From Megalopta genalis (taxonomy: Eukaryota; Arthropoda; Insecta; Hymenoptera; Halictidae), in NCBI RefSeq assembly GCF_051020955.1, contig NC_135021.1, positions 13,683,962 to 13,747,961 on the forward strand: a stretch of 64,000 bases of DNA, in the 5' to 3' direction. The notes under the pieces were generated by a model that searched no databases, had not been told where the DNA came from, and worked only from the letters and a program-made list of their open reading frames with translations. Numbering within the stretch: the first letter of the stretch is position 1; every line of letters begins with the position of its first letter. Below, in pieces: positions 1 to 13,070 of the stretch. The translations under genes and the position numbers were made by a program.

Positions 1-275
1 AGCGAAAATGCAATCCGCGGCTTCGTTCACGAGTTATTAACGAAAAACACTGACCAATGAGAGGCGAACTCGCTTAGCGCTAGGCGATCGAGCCAAACGG
101 CGCAACTGTGCTTCGGCCGCCTTACGCCAGCTGAGCTCGCCTCCCATTGGTCAGAGTTTTTCGTTAATAACTCGCGAACAAAGCCGCGGATTGCATGTGC
201 GCTAAGGAAAATGTTATTTCAAATGACATCAGGAATCACCCCTTTCAGGGTGTTAACATAATTATGGAACAGTTT
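1..275. mobile_element. Foldback MITE (CAGGGTGTCCC family), left end cut by window edge
   Basis: Inverted arms at about 1-60 and 148-206 share GCAATCCGCGGCTTCGTT and the ACGAGTTATTAACGAAAAAC / GTTTTTCGTTAATAACTCG pair. The centre carries the CCAATGAGAGGCGA / CCTCCCATTGGT words. The right tail (GGTGTTAACATAATTATGGAAC) equals the copy at 44.2 kb. Confidence 0.8.
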
Positions 276-1784
276 GTACATATTGTTCAATATATCATCA
301 GACATACTGGTCATCATGTTTTCTATTATTTAATCCTTTGTCGCTGTTAGATTCCGTTATATTTATTTATAATGAATGGTGGACGAATTCTCGTTTAATT
401 ATTTTCATAGTTCTTTATCTCTATCTTTCAGATACTCTGCTATTGTTACAGTTATCGTTCACCGTTCTACAATCTAATTGTTCTGCTATTTTTTATTCAT
501 TTTTCTTTCGCATTATTATTTTAGCAACGATATTGCTTGCATGTCTGATAATTTTTCATTTATTACATTTCTTTTTCATTTATTACTATATATATATATA
601 TATATATTTATTATTTCTACTACATATTTGTTATATATACTACACTATATCTTACCTTCTCTTCTTGCTTTTTTGTGTATATTATATACATTATATATAT
701 ATTTTATTTTGATATCTCTTTTCGATTACATATTTTTTTTTTTTGTAACAAAGCGTTGTTGCTCGTATATATGAATAAAATTATTCATATTATTATTGTT
801 ATTACTATTATAATCAGTGAATCATTTAGATTCAAGCGAACGTATATTCAAAACGGTCGACCGTTTTTAAGGGCGATAAAACGAAGGCTCTAAAGCATCG
901 TGGAAAACGTAAATGCTGTACGAGCCAACAGGGTCAACGTCGTACGCGTAAAATGCAATAAATCATACGAAATTGAAATACCATAGGTCGAAGGGAATGC
1001 GCTGGTTTTTGCAGTAAAAATAGTTTCGAGTGCGAAGAGTTAAGTCCCTGGCGCTCCGCATCGTCCGCAAAGAGGTAAGCGGAAGTACCGACGACGGTCA
1101 TTTGTAGCCAGCTTAACGACAAACGAGCAATTTCATCTCAAAGAGAATAAAGAAGGGCGCGGGAACATTCGAAGACCGTGGACGCCGTTTCGTGGCATCT
1201 GTTCGCCGGTCCGAAGATTTATGGAAGTTCGACGAGCCAGAACAAACTCTGAGAGCGCTTTAACTTTGCGTGGAACTTGGTTCGAGGGCGTACGTACTCC
1301 AATTAACGCTCGGGGTTTCAGTTGGAGCGACTCGCGAACGCATTCCGTCTTCGACGAAGAATTCCGGGCAGCTCGAATTCGCGATACGCTATCGTTTTCT
1401 TGTAATAATTCCGTAAACTGCGAGCAAGCGACTTCAGCCGAGAAAAAGAAGGAATTTCACAAATTAGAAAATTCGTTGGCAGCCGTCCGCCCGGAAGGCG
1501 GAGAGCCGCCGGGACCCGCGGGGCCGCAGCACGGCGCGCGGTGCATCGTTTATATGAGCGTCCGGGACAAAAATCTTAATCTCTGAGCTAATCAATTTTC
1601 GACCGAAACGCCTTAATAACTTGTCAAAGAAAATACAAAGATGCGTCGATTTGCACGAAAGAGTTATATGATATAATTGTATGATATTTCATGAAATAAA
1701 ATTCTTGTCACCTTCATTCTTTATTGAATAAAAACTTTTACGCAGATTTTCGTTGACACGATTTATTGTTAGCCGAATACTGAG
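276..1784. other. No gene seen
   Basis: AT-rich to about 890 with a short (TA)n at 588-608, then CpG-richer. Open frames are short, overlap and show no domain. Confidence 0.6.
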
Positions 1785-1870
1785 TTACTTTTGTCCGAAA
1801 GATTTTCTCATTAATTTTGCGTTAGTGCCTGAAATCTCGTAGCGATAGTTTCGCATTGAAGCTTGTTTTT

Positions 1871-2053
1871 GTAGTCGCCGATTGTCAGCAACTATAAAAA
1901 CGAGCCCCGAAGCTCGAATAATCGTATTTCCCCTTATATTATAAGATAGTAGAATATGATATGATATAATAATATGAAAATGATAAATGATAATGATATA
2001 ATAATTGTCCATTTTTATTTACAGTCTGATGGACAATTGGGGAGAATTTACTG
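1871..2053. mobile_element. TA-flanked MITE (CAGTAAATTCTCCC family), 5' part degraded
   Basis: Shows the internal hairpin words GATTGTCAGCAACTATAAAA and GAGCCCCGAAGCTCGAATAA and the end GGGGAGAATTTACTG followed by TA. An AT-rich insertion interrupts it at about 1937-2005. Confidence 0.7.
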
Positions 2054-2055
2054 TA

Positions 2056-4704
2056 TATGGGTTCGAGACGGCTAACTCGGAAGATCGCAACTTTTTAAAA
2101 ACTTTTTCTTATAATATCAAAATGAACTATCCGACGAATATGTCGGAATAAAAAACCCAGTATATTTCGAGTCGTTTGTTTTAAAACCTTATCTGAAGTG
2201 TAGGAAAATAAATCGAACTTAGTTACTTCACTTCGGATCAATTATTACATTGCATATAAGTATTATAAAATTTCTATAGATTAATTAAATCATATATCGC
2301 CCAATCACCATTTTCTATAAAGATTACTTCGTGAAATGGCCTTTCTTCATAAAAGGCACTATTTGATCTTCCTAATATCCGCTCGGAGAATTCGCTTGAA
2401 ATTAATCTCCTGCAGAATTTTCTGAACACTCTGTTGCTAAATATAATCAATTAAACATGTTAGCACATCGTACGCACAGTTCGGAATAGACACGAAGCAG
2501 TTTTTTCATTTGAATCATTGACGGCCCTTCTGTTCGGCGCGCCGGCGTGCCGCGCCGTGTGCAAATGGATCCGTAAGAGCGTAAACGTTTGACGTTTAAT
2601 CGTAATGGCGGCCATCAACGGGATCATGACAGTCGGATGAGTCGCTCGTTAAACACGGAGCACGATGATTATTGGGCGTGCACGTCTTGTCGTAACCATC
2701 CTTTTCCTGGGACGCGAACCGACCGACGCGATGCGACGCGACGGTTTCCGAGCGGCTGCGAGACGAGTCGAGGATCTCTGTCGGTGGTCCCTTCTTCCCG
2801 GTGTTCCCGGCTTCGAAGAAGACCGTTAACTTCGCGTTCCGGAAACCGATCGGAACATTGTAACTTCTCGTAGAAACGTCGCGATTCGAGTGCATCGCGT
2901 GTCGCCGCGGACAAAGTCGCCACTCTTCGCGTTTCGCGGCCGTCGCGAGCGAACGGCCGCTCGAGATTCGTTCGCGGCATCGTTAACAGAATGCCTGTGT
3001 CAAGAGTTAATTCGACGCACACTCGTGAGTTAATGTCGCTCGTTCTCGATCGGCGGGACACGTTCTCGATACGTTTCTTTTTCCGGCCGCTGAAGTGGAA
3101 ACGTCCCCGCCAAGCTAAGCGGATCGACAAACGATCCGTTTGTTCCGCGAGGATTCCTGTCTAGAGATTTATGGAAACTTCTGTGACACGTGTGTCCGGT
3201 AAAAATCGAGGACAAAGACGAAAGAATGCAGCTCGCACGGAACGCTCTCGCTCGTACAGAGTTTAAGTTATCGTTATGGTTTCGCCGCCGTGGATTACAC
3301 GGCCGGATTTTACGAGTGCGAAGAGTAATAATTGAAACGTGTATCCGTAACGGATCAATTACTTTCTCCCCCTGAATGGCATGCTCGTTAACCCCTTGTC
3401 CACCCGTAGCCGGTCTCACGGTCCTTTGCGTAATTCTCGGGTAACGAGGCAATTTTGTCCTCTAATTACTAAATAAGCAAGCAGCCAACAGAGAGGCGAG
3501 AGTCGACGCGACGGCAGGTGCTCCCGGTGAGATTAATCCGGCGCACGCCGCGCAACGCCGCGCTGCTCGGCTCGGCACGGCTCGTAAAAAGAATATTCAT
3601 AATCATCCATTTAGCAATCGTGTATCAATCATTCTCGGATTTTCGGACTTCTGGTTAACCCTCGGGGAACGAACGCCCTTGACTCCCAAGAAGACGATTA
3701 AAACTGATCGAATGGTCTTTGGAAGGATCTTTGTTAATCTACTTTGTTAATTCAAACTCGATGCTTTTATAACGCAATTTAATACATACAAGGATCTGTA
3801 TGTATGTTAATAAACTCTTCGACGAGTTGATTTTGTCAGCGACTGTGAGGACAAGTGCGGGCGAAAAATATTTCGAACAGCAATTAACTTCGTTGTGCGT
3901 CGTCAATTTCCGAGTCATCGGAGTGAACAAATAAATAAATGAGTAATTACTGAGATTGGAATGTAACGGTAAATGAGTGATTTTTTGATCGCGAAATAAT
4001 TCGACGTGACGTATTGTGCCAGCCATTTGTCCCCAAACGATACCACTCGACGCCTTCGCCTTTTCCAATTAATTGTCCAGCGCCCGTTAATCGGCGACCG
4101 AGTTTAAACGAACGACTGTCCGGCGATCGTAGCTGAAACGGTCGAATTAGATAATTTGGAAACGTAGGAACACCGCGTCGATCGGCCAGGGATAATTAAC
4201 GCGACGAGGTTCGATAAGCGTGCAGCATAATTGGGAGAACTTTGTCCGCGAGAAACAAAGTCTCGCAATCGTACAATAATTTCGCTCCATCCGACGTTTG
4301 CGAATGATTTAAATAACAGCGTGCTCCCCTCCGTCGTATAATAGCCGATCATTTTGTGGATCCGCATCTCTCGAAATCCGATTAATAATATTTCGTGCGC
4401 ATTATACGATTCTAACAATGGCAATTACGCTGGAGTGCTGTTTAATTGAGGCCACGGATAATTATGATTTACTCCCGGCAAAATTACAGTAAATGCGATT
4501 TACGGGGCAGAGCTTCCGTCCAGTTTTCAACGGGACGATTCAATCCGCACGATGCGTTCTCGCCCCCACCCTCTTTGTTACGTGCGATTACTATGTCGCA
4601 TAACTACGTCTTCTAAATTTCATGTATTTTTACTCCGTGGGTTTTATAATCAAGCCTTTAGTTTTAAGTTCTTGCATTTTATCCGTCCTTGTGCGACTGT
4701 TACA
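2056..4704. other. No gene seen; CpG-rich core at 2500-3600
   Basis: Several overlapping frames on both strands between 2580 and 3450 reflect few stop codons in CpG-rich DNA. No motif, signal peptide or splice pattern persuades me of a gene. Confidence 0.5.
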
Positions 4705-4746
<42 letters not shown>

Positions 4747-4885
4747 TACTATTATTATTGCTATTATTATTACTATTATTATTATCACTATTATTATTAT
4801 TATTACTACTATTATTATTATTATCACTATTATTATTACTATTATTATTATTATATTATCACTATTATTATTATTATTATTATTG
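4705..4885. repeat. (ATT)n microsatellite with ACT variants
   Basis: About 180 bases of TAT/TTA triplets with scattered ACT and ATC variants. Open frames of Tyr, Leu or Ile runs on both strands come from this tract only. Confidence 0.95.
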
Positions 4886-5940
4886 TTGCAATAGAATTTC
4901 GATTATCCGAATTCAAAATTGATAGTTAATTTCTTTTTATTTCCGATAAATTATTAATACGTTAGCTTAATCGTTATAGCTTTGTCGTTATTATTTAGAA
5001 TAATAAAAAATCTAAACAATAAAGATCGACGAAAATCAAGTTTGGTTAACCGAGGTTCTACTGTACTACATATATAGCATCCAAGGCCTTCAAAGGATCC
5101 GAAAGTTACGGTAGAAAAACGATCGCCACTTTTTACTAATTAATCTTTAAATTTTGCTCGACAGTTTCTACCTAATGCTACATTTTCCAACGATACAGTA
5201 ATCGATGTAATAATTGAACAGAGATACTGTATTTATCGTTTTGAAACGTTCTTGAAATCACACCTTTGCAAAACAATTCGTGCTATTCACTTTCATTGTA
5301 ATTCGGCAGACCCGTTAATGGTTTGATTTTCAGGTTGATTTTTAGTTCGCGCGCCCACGTCGAATCAAAGGATCTCTATCTCCGGAGGATCGCACAGGAG
5401 TTCCGAGTGGGTCCGTCAGGCGGGAGATGTTACACGACGTTTAACTCGTGGGGGTTAGGTGGGTTTCAAAACTGTCCCACCTTTTGCTTAGCTTTCTATG
5501 CATGATGGGATATATTTTAGCTCATCCGGAAAAGTTGAAGTCACGCATAGTTATTCGGTTTAATGTTTTAATTAGTTGGCAACGCGACGAACCAACGGTA
5601 AATGCGTAAATGAGCGGAAACAAACATTTGCACAAGTCGAAACGCATTAGCAAGTTGTTGACACTGTTGTGATTAAGGTTGACAAATTGCGCGTTGCAGC
5701 GAATTTTTGCTTCCCGCGACGGCATGTCCTGTGCGACTTGTTTCCATTAAAATCGAACACCTCAGAGAGTCAACGCGTTGACCGCCGCGTCGGTCACGCA
5801 CAGGTGACACTGTCCTCCGGTCGTACCCGAACACCCTAAATACTGTTAGGACCTCGATAAATTTTAACAAGCCAGTCCGAAGTTCCTCGGCCAAACTATA
5901 ATACTTCGAAGTTACGAGGGTTCCGAGGGTATTTCGATAC
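4886..5940. other. No gene seen
   Basis: Mixed AT-rich sequence. GTTAACCGAGGTTCTACTGTA at 5043 hints at an old repeat, but nothing definable. Confidence 0.55.
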
Positions 5941-7140
5941 TTTTGATATTTATTCATTTACAGGAACGGTGTCTACCTTCGGGTAGAACCAATAAATTAC
6001 AAGTTATCGGGCGGCGATACGGCAGTCGAAGCGTGGAAATCGTACGTACCCATGAATCGCGTTGCGTCCGGATCAGCACGTGGTGTCTTTGTCTTCGTTG
6101 GCTGCGTCGCTCGATGCACACTATATCCCGAAACACCTGCGCGCACGTTCTCCGCACAAACGGTCCCGAGGATGTAACACCGCGGAGGACAGACACACGT
6201 CTCGGGGCACACGTTCTGCCTCTCCCCCGCCTCTCTCAGTCTCTCGTATCCGCGCGACGGCTGGTCAGCTCGCGCGGGTTCATCGCCGAAACGAAACGAA
6301 ACGAAACGAGACGAGACGAGACGAGACGAGACGAGACGAGACGAGACGAGACGAGACGTGAGGAGACGAGACGAGACGAGACGAGACGAGACGAGACGAG
6401 AGGAGACGAGACAAGGCGAAACGAGACGAGACGGGACGAGACGAAACGAAACGAAACGGTCCTCGCCGGTCCGGTCCGGTCCGCTTTTTCGCCGGAAGCG
6501 GCGCTCTTGACGATCTGGATCGCACGAAACGTCGAGCGGGCCAGAGTCCAGGGGCCAGGGGCCAGGGGCCAGAGAGCGGCGCCCGATGGGGGAGGGCCCG
6601 CCGAGGGCCGGCCGAGTGGGGGTACCGCGAGGGCCCACCGCGGCCCGCTGGTGGGGAATCAGTCCCGCGGAGAGCAGAGGGAGCGGTGGGGAGTGAGGCG
6701 AGAGTGGGAAACTCGGAAGCGGCGTCTAGGGGAAAACGATTCGGTTCGATTGGGGAAAAAAGGGGGAACGAGGCCTCCGCGGCCCGCGAAGAGGATCCTC
6801 GCCGTGGAGGGGCGGATGGAGGGGGCCGCAGAAATGACGGAACATGGATGCCGGGACCGGAGAAGTCGTGGGCACGATCGCCGTCACAACACTAGCGGTC
6901 CACTCTTGGTGGTACACTCTTCCGACGCTACGCACACACGGTCCTCCTCTCTGTCACTGTTCCGTCTCCGACTACGGCTCCGACTCTGGCTCTGTTCCTC
7001 CGACTTGGCTCCACGGCTCCAGTTCCCTCTCGGCTCCAGCGGCTGGCCCTGCTCGCGCTCTTCACCTCTCGTCTCCGGTCCTCTCTTTTTCTCCTCGTTC
7101 CCTGTCGCTTCGATTCTTGATCGCCTTCCTTTTCTTTCCG

Positions 7141-7175
<35 letters not shown>

Positions 7176-8280
7176 TCTTCTCTTTGCGTGTACGTCGACG
7201 TAAGTGCGACACACTGGATTACGTGTGTTGCGTGCCTCTGCGTCGCGATTCTGGCCTCTCTTTTCCGCCTCCTCGGCGAGTAGCAGCGCTCTCGGTGGTT
7301 CCCTCCTACCTTGCACTGGACGCAAAAGCACGCCGGAGAACCGAGACAGGGCAATCTACTAGGTAAGACTAGTTCCTCCACCCAGTCGTGGACCCGTTTT
7401 CTGTACGGCCACTCTCCCTCCAGCGTTCTGCGGTCTTTTTCACTCGTCTCGCCCCTGAGCACCAGCGGAGAACGAGAGAGAAACTGCTCTTTCCTATCCG
7501 GTGTGAGTTTCTGCGGTCTCCGTCGAGCGAGCGGATCTTTGTCCGTGTGTTCTCTCCGCTTCGCTTTCGGCCTCTTCGCCGATTCTGCTTTGGCCTCTTC
7601 TTCCGTGGCGCCTCCTGCGAAAGGACCGCGGTCGTCTTTTCATTTCAGCCGCGACTGTCGCGTTTTTTCCCGAGCGGCCGGAAGCGGCAATTCGTTGCTC
7701 ACAACCCGGGACGCCTTCCTCCTTTCCCGAAATTAATCCCGAGAACAAACTACGGACTTCTACTTAGTTCGCCGATGTCGCGTGGTCGGTGTTTCCCGAT
7801 TTCTTTTTTTTCGGAGCGCGTAAACGTTAAATGACGGGGCGTTTCGGTCCTCGTCGATAGCTCGCTCTCCGGATACCTGATCGCTGGATCGGAACGCTGC
7901 TCGATAGCATAATCGCGCGTTTCAGGAATCCCGTGTCGCGCCACCGCGATCACCGAAGCGTCGTCGCTCGATAGGAACGATGTAAAGCAATTTTCTTCGC
8001 GCCCGAGCCGCCCGTGCCGCGCGAGAAAAATGCTCGTTGCGACAGAATTAATTGTGGCCGAGCGATTATGCGCTTTAGAAGCTCTTTTTGCGGACTTGTC
8101 GCGACCGTGTAAACGCCGCGAGAGGCCACGCATGAAAATTCCTGCCGGCGACTCGCATTCTTCGCACCGATCGATCGAATATATTTCATCCATCGGCGAC
8201 GAATTCTTCCCGGTTTCCGGAATGTCCGGCGTGTTTCCGCGAAGCGTGTCTCAACGCGAGTCGAAAAAACCATTCTAACT
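5941..8280. other. CpG-rich block, possible promoter or 5' non-coding exon, no confirmed gene
   Basis: GC-rich, CpG-dense sequence containing the pentanucleotide array, CT-rich runs (7139-7180) and a good donor-like ACTAG|GTAAGA at 7361. Frames are open in many registers because stops are rare here, and none shows a domain. It could be a promoter region with an untranslated exon, perhaps of the ADAMTS gene 21 kb away; this is conjecture. Confidence 0.4.
6285..6460. repeat. ACGAG/ACGAA pentanucleotide array
   Basis: About 35 units of a 5-bp repeat, ACGAA at both edges and ACGAG in the middle with occasional AGGAG and ACGGG. The frames RRDETRRDE and RLVSSRLVSS are repeat products. A 10-bp GGGGCCAGGG triplication follows near 6550. 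Confidence 0.95.
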
Positions 8281-9734
8281 TATTCTCCTCCCTCGGAAGA
8301 ATTTCGTCACGAGGATCCAAAGCTATCTTAATACCCTTCTTATTTCGCCCCTGTTCGCCCAAGCTTCCGCGATCCTTTCCAGATAATGAGTTATCTAGCC
8401 GGCCGAAAAGTTACTTCTCCAAAAACTCGTCGGTTCTTATCTTCTCTCCATTGAATACCCAACCTCTCTCGCCGGGATTTCTCTTCTGGGACGTATCAAA
8501 CTTCTCATTTGAAAGTCATTATTCAACCTATTTACCCGTCGCAATTAGACCGCGCGCCTTTAAATTTTCCACGGACTGGAGCCTCTCTTAAAACCATTAC
8601 TGCTCTAAAATCATTCGTTACGTTTCAGGTCGAGCGTCAAATCGACGGTCGTTGGGATCGTCTCTCCTTCTTTTACTGATGCAAAACAAGAATGATCGGT
8701 CCTTGTTTTGTTCTTCTTTTAACTAGAAGATCAAGGGAAGATGATCAACGTCCGTTTATTCGACGATCGCGTGACTCTGGCCCGAGGCTAAGAATAAAAA
8801 GGAAACGAAATAGGAAAAAGAATTTTAAAAAACGGATAAAATAACGTAAAATCGTCCGATTTGAATCGATAAGTTTGACCGAGTTCGACGCGAGCGGAAG
8901 GTACTCCTCGAAGAGGCCGGTCAAACGGCAATGCGACTCGTGACGCCCGCAAATGGATCGGACACATGGCGTCGCGTGAAAAAATCGGCGAACCGACTGA
9001 CTCTTGTTACTCGTGAGTATTTTACAGTCGATTGACTACTATCGAGCATTCGAACGAGGGCCGAATGCATCCTGCCGGATACGGTCCGGCGGACTCGATC
9101 AAACGTACACCGACCGGTTGGAAGTTAATTCGACGTTATGGCCGATCGTTTGTCATACAAGGGGGAACGCGAATCTTACCGGCTTGCCGGCCCGTCGCGT
9201 TGCGCTCTACGTTTCGTCGTGTCGATTCGCGCCGATTTGATTCGATTTGATACGATTTGATTCGAGTGGAAACGACGTCGATCCCGATAGAGTGGGTGGT
9301 CTTAGCACGCCATTTTCCTCTTATCCAATCGCTCGCCGCCGACATTGAGAAACTGAAATTTCTCGAGAAAAGGGAGAACGTTCCCTCCCCCGTTCCACCT
9401 TGGGAAAATGGCCACACGTCGCGAATGGTCACGGTGTTGCGCCAGCAACAGATTTTCATCGTTCGCGGCTGTATAATTATTTCAGTGATTTCAGTGATTT
9501 CAATGATTTCAATGATATAATATGCACGAAGCTCGAAAGCGTATCGTTTTCTTAGCTGGAATTATTTCCATTTCGACGCTGAAAACGGACGTAATCGAGC
9601 TTTTTTATCTACGAAATACGAATGTTATTCGTTTCTTTCGAAACGATGTAAAATTCCTCTGTTGTAGAAATTATTATTTTTATTATTTTAAGCGCTTTTA
9701 TAGCATAGTTTTAACATACATTGGTTGATATAAA
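8281..9734. other. No gene seen
   Basis: Unique-looking sequence with minor GATTCGATTTGATAC repeats (9232-9262) and a short CAGTGATTT repeat at about 9480. Confidence 0.55.
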
Positions 9735-9880
9735 ATTTGAGCCTTGTAGCTCGTCTGTACATTTGTTGACAGTTCGCAACTATAAAAAGGATCCGCAAGG
9801 TTCGAATAATCATATCTTCTCTTCCCAAATTGTCCATTGTTGTGGACACACTGAGCGTCAATTAGAGTGACATTAGTGTA
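9735..9880. mobile_element. TA-flanked MITE, degraded copy
   Basis: TTTGAGCCTTGTAGCTCG, GTTGACAGTTCGCAACTATA and CTTCCCAAATTGTCCA, ending CTGAGCGTCAATTAGAGTG. The left end is missing. Confidence 0.65.
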
Positions 9881-11436
9881 CATATTGGACGTAATGGATA
9901 CGAGAAAGAATGAATGATTACTACAGGGTGCTCAGATAAATCAATTTCTAAGAGACGGCAGAAAAATATTAAAAAGATTTAAATGGTCGCTTTGTTCGTT
10001 CGCAATTCTAGCCATTCCAGTTATGCAATTTTGATACCTAGTAACATTCTGAGGTGGGTTCCACATTTGTGAGCCGTGTTCAGAGTGCGGAAGAACCATT
10101 GCTGAGAACGGAATTTCAAAAGCAGCTGGTCTTTTAAAGTTGCTTGGATCTCGCATCAAAAATCCGAGAGATTTATTGAGAGATTTGGAGAGATTTCACT
10201 CGAATAAAATGTTCAGTAAAAGATTGCGAACTCGAGAAGTATGTGCCAACGATCACGCTTTTATATCACAGTCAGACAAAACGGTACCATTTAACTGATA
10301 CGACTGGTCAATGATCGATCTTTTCTTGCAAAGCGAGCGTCACTTTTTCGAGTCAAGTTTCAACATATTTGCATAGCATCATTCATTCAGTCTGTTCCGA
10401 TCGTGACTTGTATACATTTGGCATCGTTTAAGGAACATACGCTCGTAAGATTGTATCGCCCTTTGCATCGACGGCAACTGTTACAAACTGTCCATTGACA
10501 TTTCCTTCAGCGGTAACAGGCGAGTCGTACGAATCTCAATACATCGGAGAATCGAATAGCGCGATTTGAAGCGTCGTGCACGAGCGCATAATAAACGCGT
10601 CGCTGCTCCAGTTGATCTTGCACAGCTGCTGCAGCCGAAGGTCGTAGCGAACCGATTCGAAAATCCATGGATGCCCGACCCACGCTCGCGAGCTCGTGGG
10701 CCGTCTGAATAGCTACCAGGTGCTCGTTATCACGAAACCCGCGAGTCTGTCCGAGGCCGTTCATCTTCCTCGGTTAATTAACGTTTCGTTGCTCGCTCTC
10801 TTCTCAAGAAATTCGCGCGAAGCCACGCGCAGCTGTAATCAAGACGATTTTACGTACCGTTCGGGATTCTCTTGGACTGTACCTCCGATCGGGGATCTTT
10901 TCGAATGTCTCGCGGAAGGTGCTCAACCTACGAGCCAGGCCTCCCATTGAAGCACGTAAAAAATGCAGCTGATCGTAGTCAAAAATTGCAGTTATACATC
11001 CATAGACCTTGCCGTTACAGTGAAATAAATTGTGCGGATCACTGAACATTTTTCGCACATTTTCAGGATTTAAATGTAACGTTTTACAACTATTATCATT
11101 CTATTACGGTTCCGTATATGTTCTTTATCATTTTTGCATAATTGTATAATTTTTAATCTTTTGTACTCGAGAGGCGATTCTAAAGCATCGCTAAAAATTG
11201 GTATATCACGCTCGAAAATAATTTTCAAATCACCAAAATTAGTTATAAGGCTGTTAAAATTGTATGTATAAAATGCACTAATTAATAAATAATGGAAATA
11301 ATTAATAAATAAGAGAAAATGGAAATACTGTGGTTGAGGAAAACTATTTTGGATTTAGAGTTAAAATGTTTCCGAGTGCAAAGGGTTAATATTTTGTGTA
11401 CACAAAGGGTAATGAGATTTTGATACAGCTCTTATA
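9881..11436. other. No recognised gene; two unexplained - strand frames
   Basis: Minus-strand frames at 10804-11058 (84 residues, PHNLFHCNGKVYGC near its start) and 10507-10764 (85 residues, VYYALVHDASNRAIRF) lie next to each other. I do not recognise either and see no convincing splice signals. 11165-11390 holds a decayed TTAACCCTTTGCACTCG-type end (GAGTGCAAAGGGTTAA at 11373). Confidence 0.35.
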
Positions 11437-11570
11437 CAGGGTGTTCCATAATTAGCTTAACAGACAAAAATGAGGGATACCTGAGGTCATTTGAAGTAAC
11501 TTTTTCGTTAGCGAAAATGCAATCAGCTGCTTTGTTTACGAGTTATCAACGAAAAACCGTGAGCAAGGAA
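11437..11570. mobile_element. Foldback MITE, left half only
   Basis: Starts CAGGGTGTTCCATAATTAGC after a TA and runs through GAGGTCATTTGAAGTAAC and ACGAGTTATCAACGAAAAAC. It stops abruptly at about 11570, so the right arm is lost. It sits just upstream of the 44-bp palindrome array. Confidence 0.7.
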
Positions 11571-11754
11571 CGATTCATAATGGCATTTTGCACGTCGAAC
11601 ATCAGTATCGTGATTCTTCCCTAATTTTATTTTTATAATAATGTAAACACCTTCGTGTAGGATTGGCCTAAAAATATTCCAAATTGAAATTTGAGAATGT
11701 TTCTCACTAAAATTACAATTTAAATAGTCAATGGTCACTACTTTTTTTACGCAC

Positions 11755-12286
11755 GACGGGTATATTCGTCGTGACACAAAATACTGCCACTTTTCCATGA
11801 CGAGTATACTCGTCGTAACACAAAACACTGTCATTTCTCCATGACAAGTATACTCGTCGTGACACAAAATACTGCCACTTCTCCATGACGAGTATACTCG
11901 TCGTGACACAGAACACTGCCACTTCTCCATGACGAATATATTCGTCGTAAGACAAAACACTGCCATTTCTCCATGACGAGTATACTCGTCGTGACACAGA
12001 ACACTGCCACTTTTCCATGACGAGTATACTCGTCGTGATACAAAATACTGCCACTTCTCCATGACGAGTATACTCGTCCTGACACAAAATCCTGCCACTT
12101 CTCCATGACGAGTATACTCGTCCTGACACAAAATACTGCCACTTCTCCATGACGAGTATACTCGTCCTGACACAAAATATATATACTTCCACTTCTCCAT
12201 GACGAGTATACTCGTCCTGACACAAAATATATATACTGCCACTTCTCCATGACGAGTATACTCGTCAAACACAGCTGACTGGTTAA
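11755..12286. repeat. Array of twelve GACGAGTATACTCGTC palindromes, 44-bp period, in a TTAA-type element
   Basis: Palindromes start at 11755, 11799, 11843, 11887, 11931, 11975, 12019, 12063, 12107, 12151, 12201 and 12251: ten exact 44-base steps or their equal, with two of 50 caused by a TATATA insertion. The spacer is conserved (GACACAAAATACTGCCACTT). The right end ACAGCTGACTGG plus TTAA (12283-12286) matches the element at 24112-24430, whose array has only two units. Long open frames here are repeat artefacts. Confidence 0.92.
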
Positions 12287-13007
12287 GGATGCTATTTTCG
12301 TGAGCTTTTACGAGCGACTCCGTTTAAATCGAAAGAACAAGCAGAGGCAGCCGTAATTCCATCGGATCTCGAAGGCTTCCCGATCCGTTACAGAGAACTC
12401 TCTTGCTTTTTACCAGATGATAGAAACGGTTCTGTTTCAACAGCCGCGAACAACACGCTCCGTCTTGGTTCTTCTCCACGGGCCATTGTATCCGACGCAA
12501 ATCATTGTGTACGGCGTACGGTGTACGGTATCGCAACGATGCGATGAGCTTTGAAACGGATACCTTTCAATTTCATTCTGACGCCGCTTTATGCCTCCAC
12601 GATGCGTTACGCTGCCATAACGTATCGCTTCTACGCTTTCGCATCCTGATCCGGCGCGCCGTTGCGCGGCCTTTTATCGATTCGAAAATCTGCATCGAAC
12701 GACGCTCCGATGCCGTTCCGGGCGGATCGAACACCGTGTTAGAACGGTTATTACATCTTCGTTTACAACGTCCAACGAGACGAGCCAATGACTGCGTGCA
12801 TAGCGATCTCGTGCCAAATATTTCAGTCGCTAAACACCGTCTCTGAGCTCGACGATTAACGAGCAATATTGAAGTTAGATTTCAGAACTTTTTGTTCGTT
12901 AGCAGTTTCAACGGCCCCGATAACCGAAAATGCAAGGCTGTACAAAAACAATTAACGCACGCGAGGTCAAATAAAGATGAACAACTATAATAAACATTGA
13001 AATAAAG

Positions 13008-13012
<5 letters not shown>
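12287..13012. other. No gene seen
   Basis: CpG-rich at 12300-12850 with overlapping frames on both strands and no recognisable domain. Confidence 0.5.

Positions 13013-13066
<54 letters not shown>
13013..13066. repeat. (TA)n microsatellite
   Basis: Pure TA run of about 54 bases. Another AT-only stretch lies at 13105-13183. Confidence 0.95.

Positions 13067-13070
<4 letters not shown>

Noticed and set aside
4552..4929. Tyr-rich 125-residue frame
   Set aside because: Translation of an ATT microsatellite.
5943..7283. 446-residue + strand frame
   Set aside because: It runs through the ACGAG array and CT-rich runs; other registers are equally open and no motif appears.
11755..12266. CRISPR array
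   Set aside because: Regular spacing with palindromic units resembles one, but the spacers are identical rather than unique, the context is an insect genome, and the element is TTAA-bounded.
11523..12272. Three long overlapping open frames (up to 249 residues) on the - strand
   Set aside because: The 44-bp palindromic repeat is open in all three registers; the proteins are only the repeat translated, with no domain.
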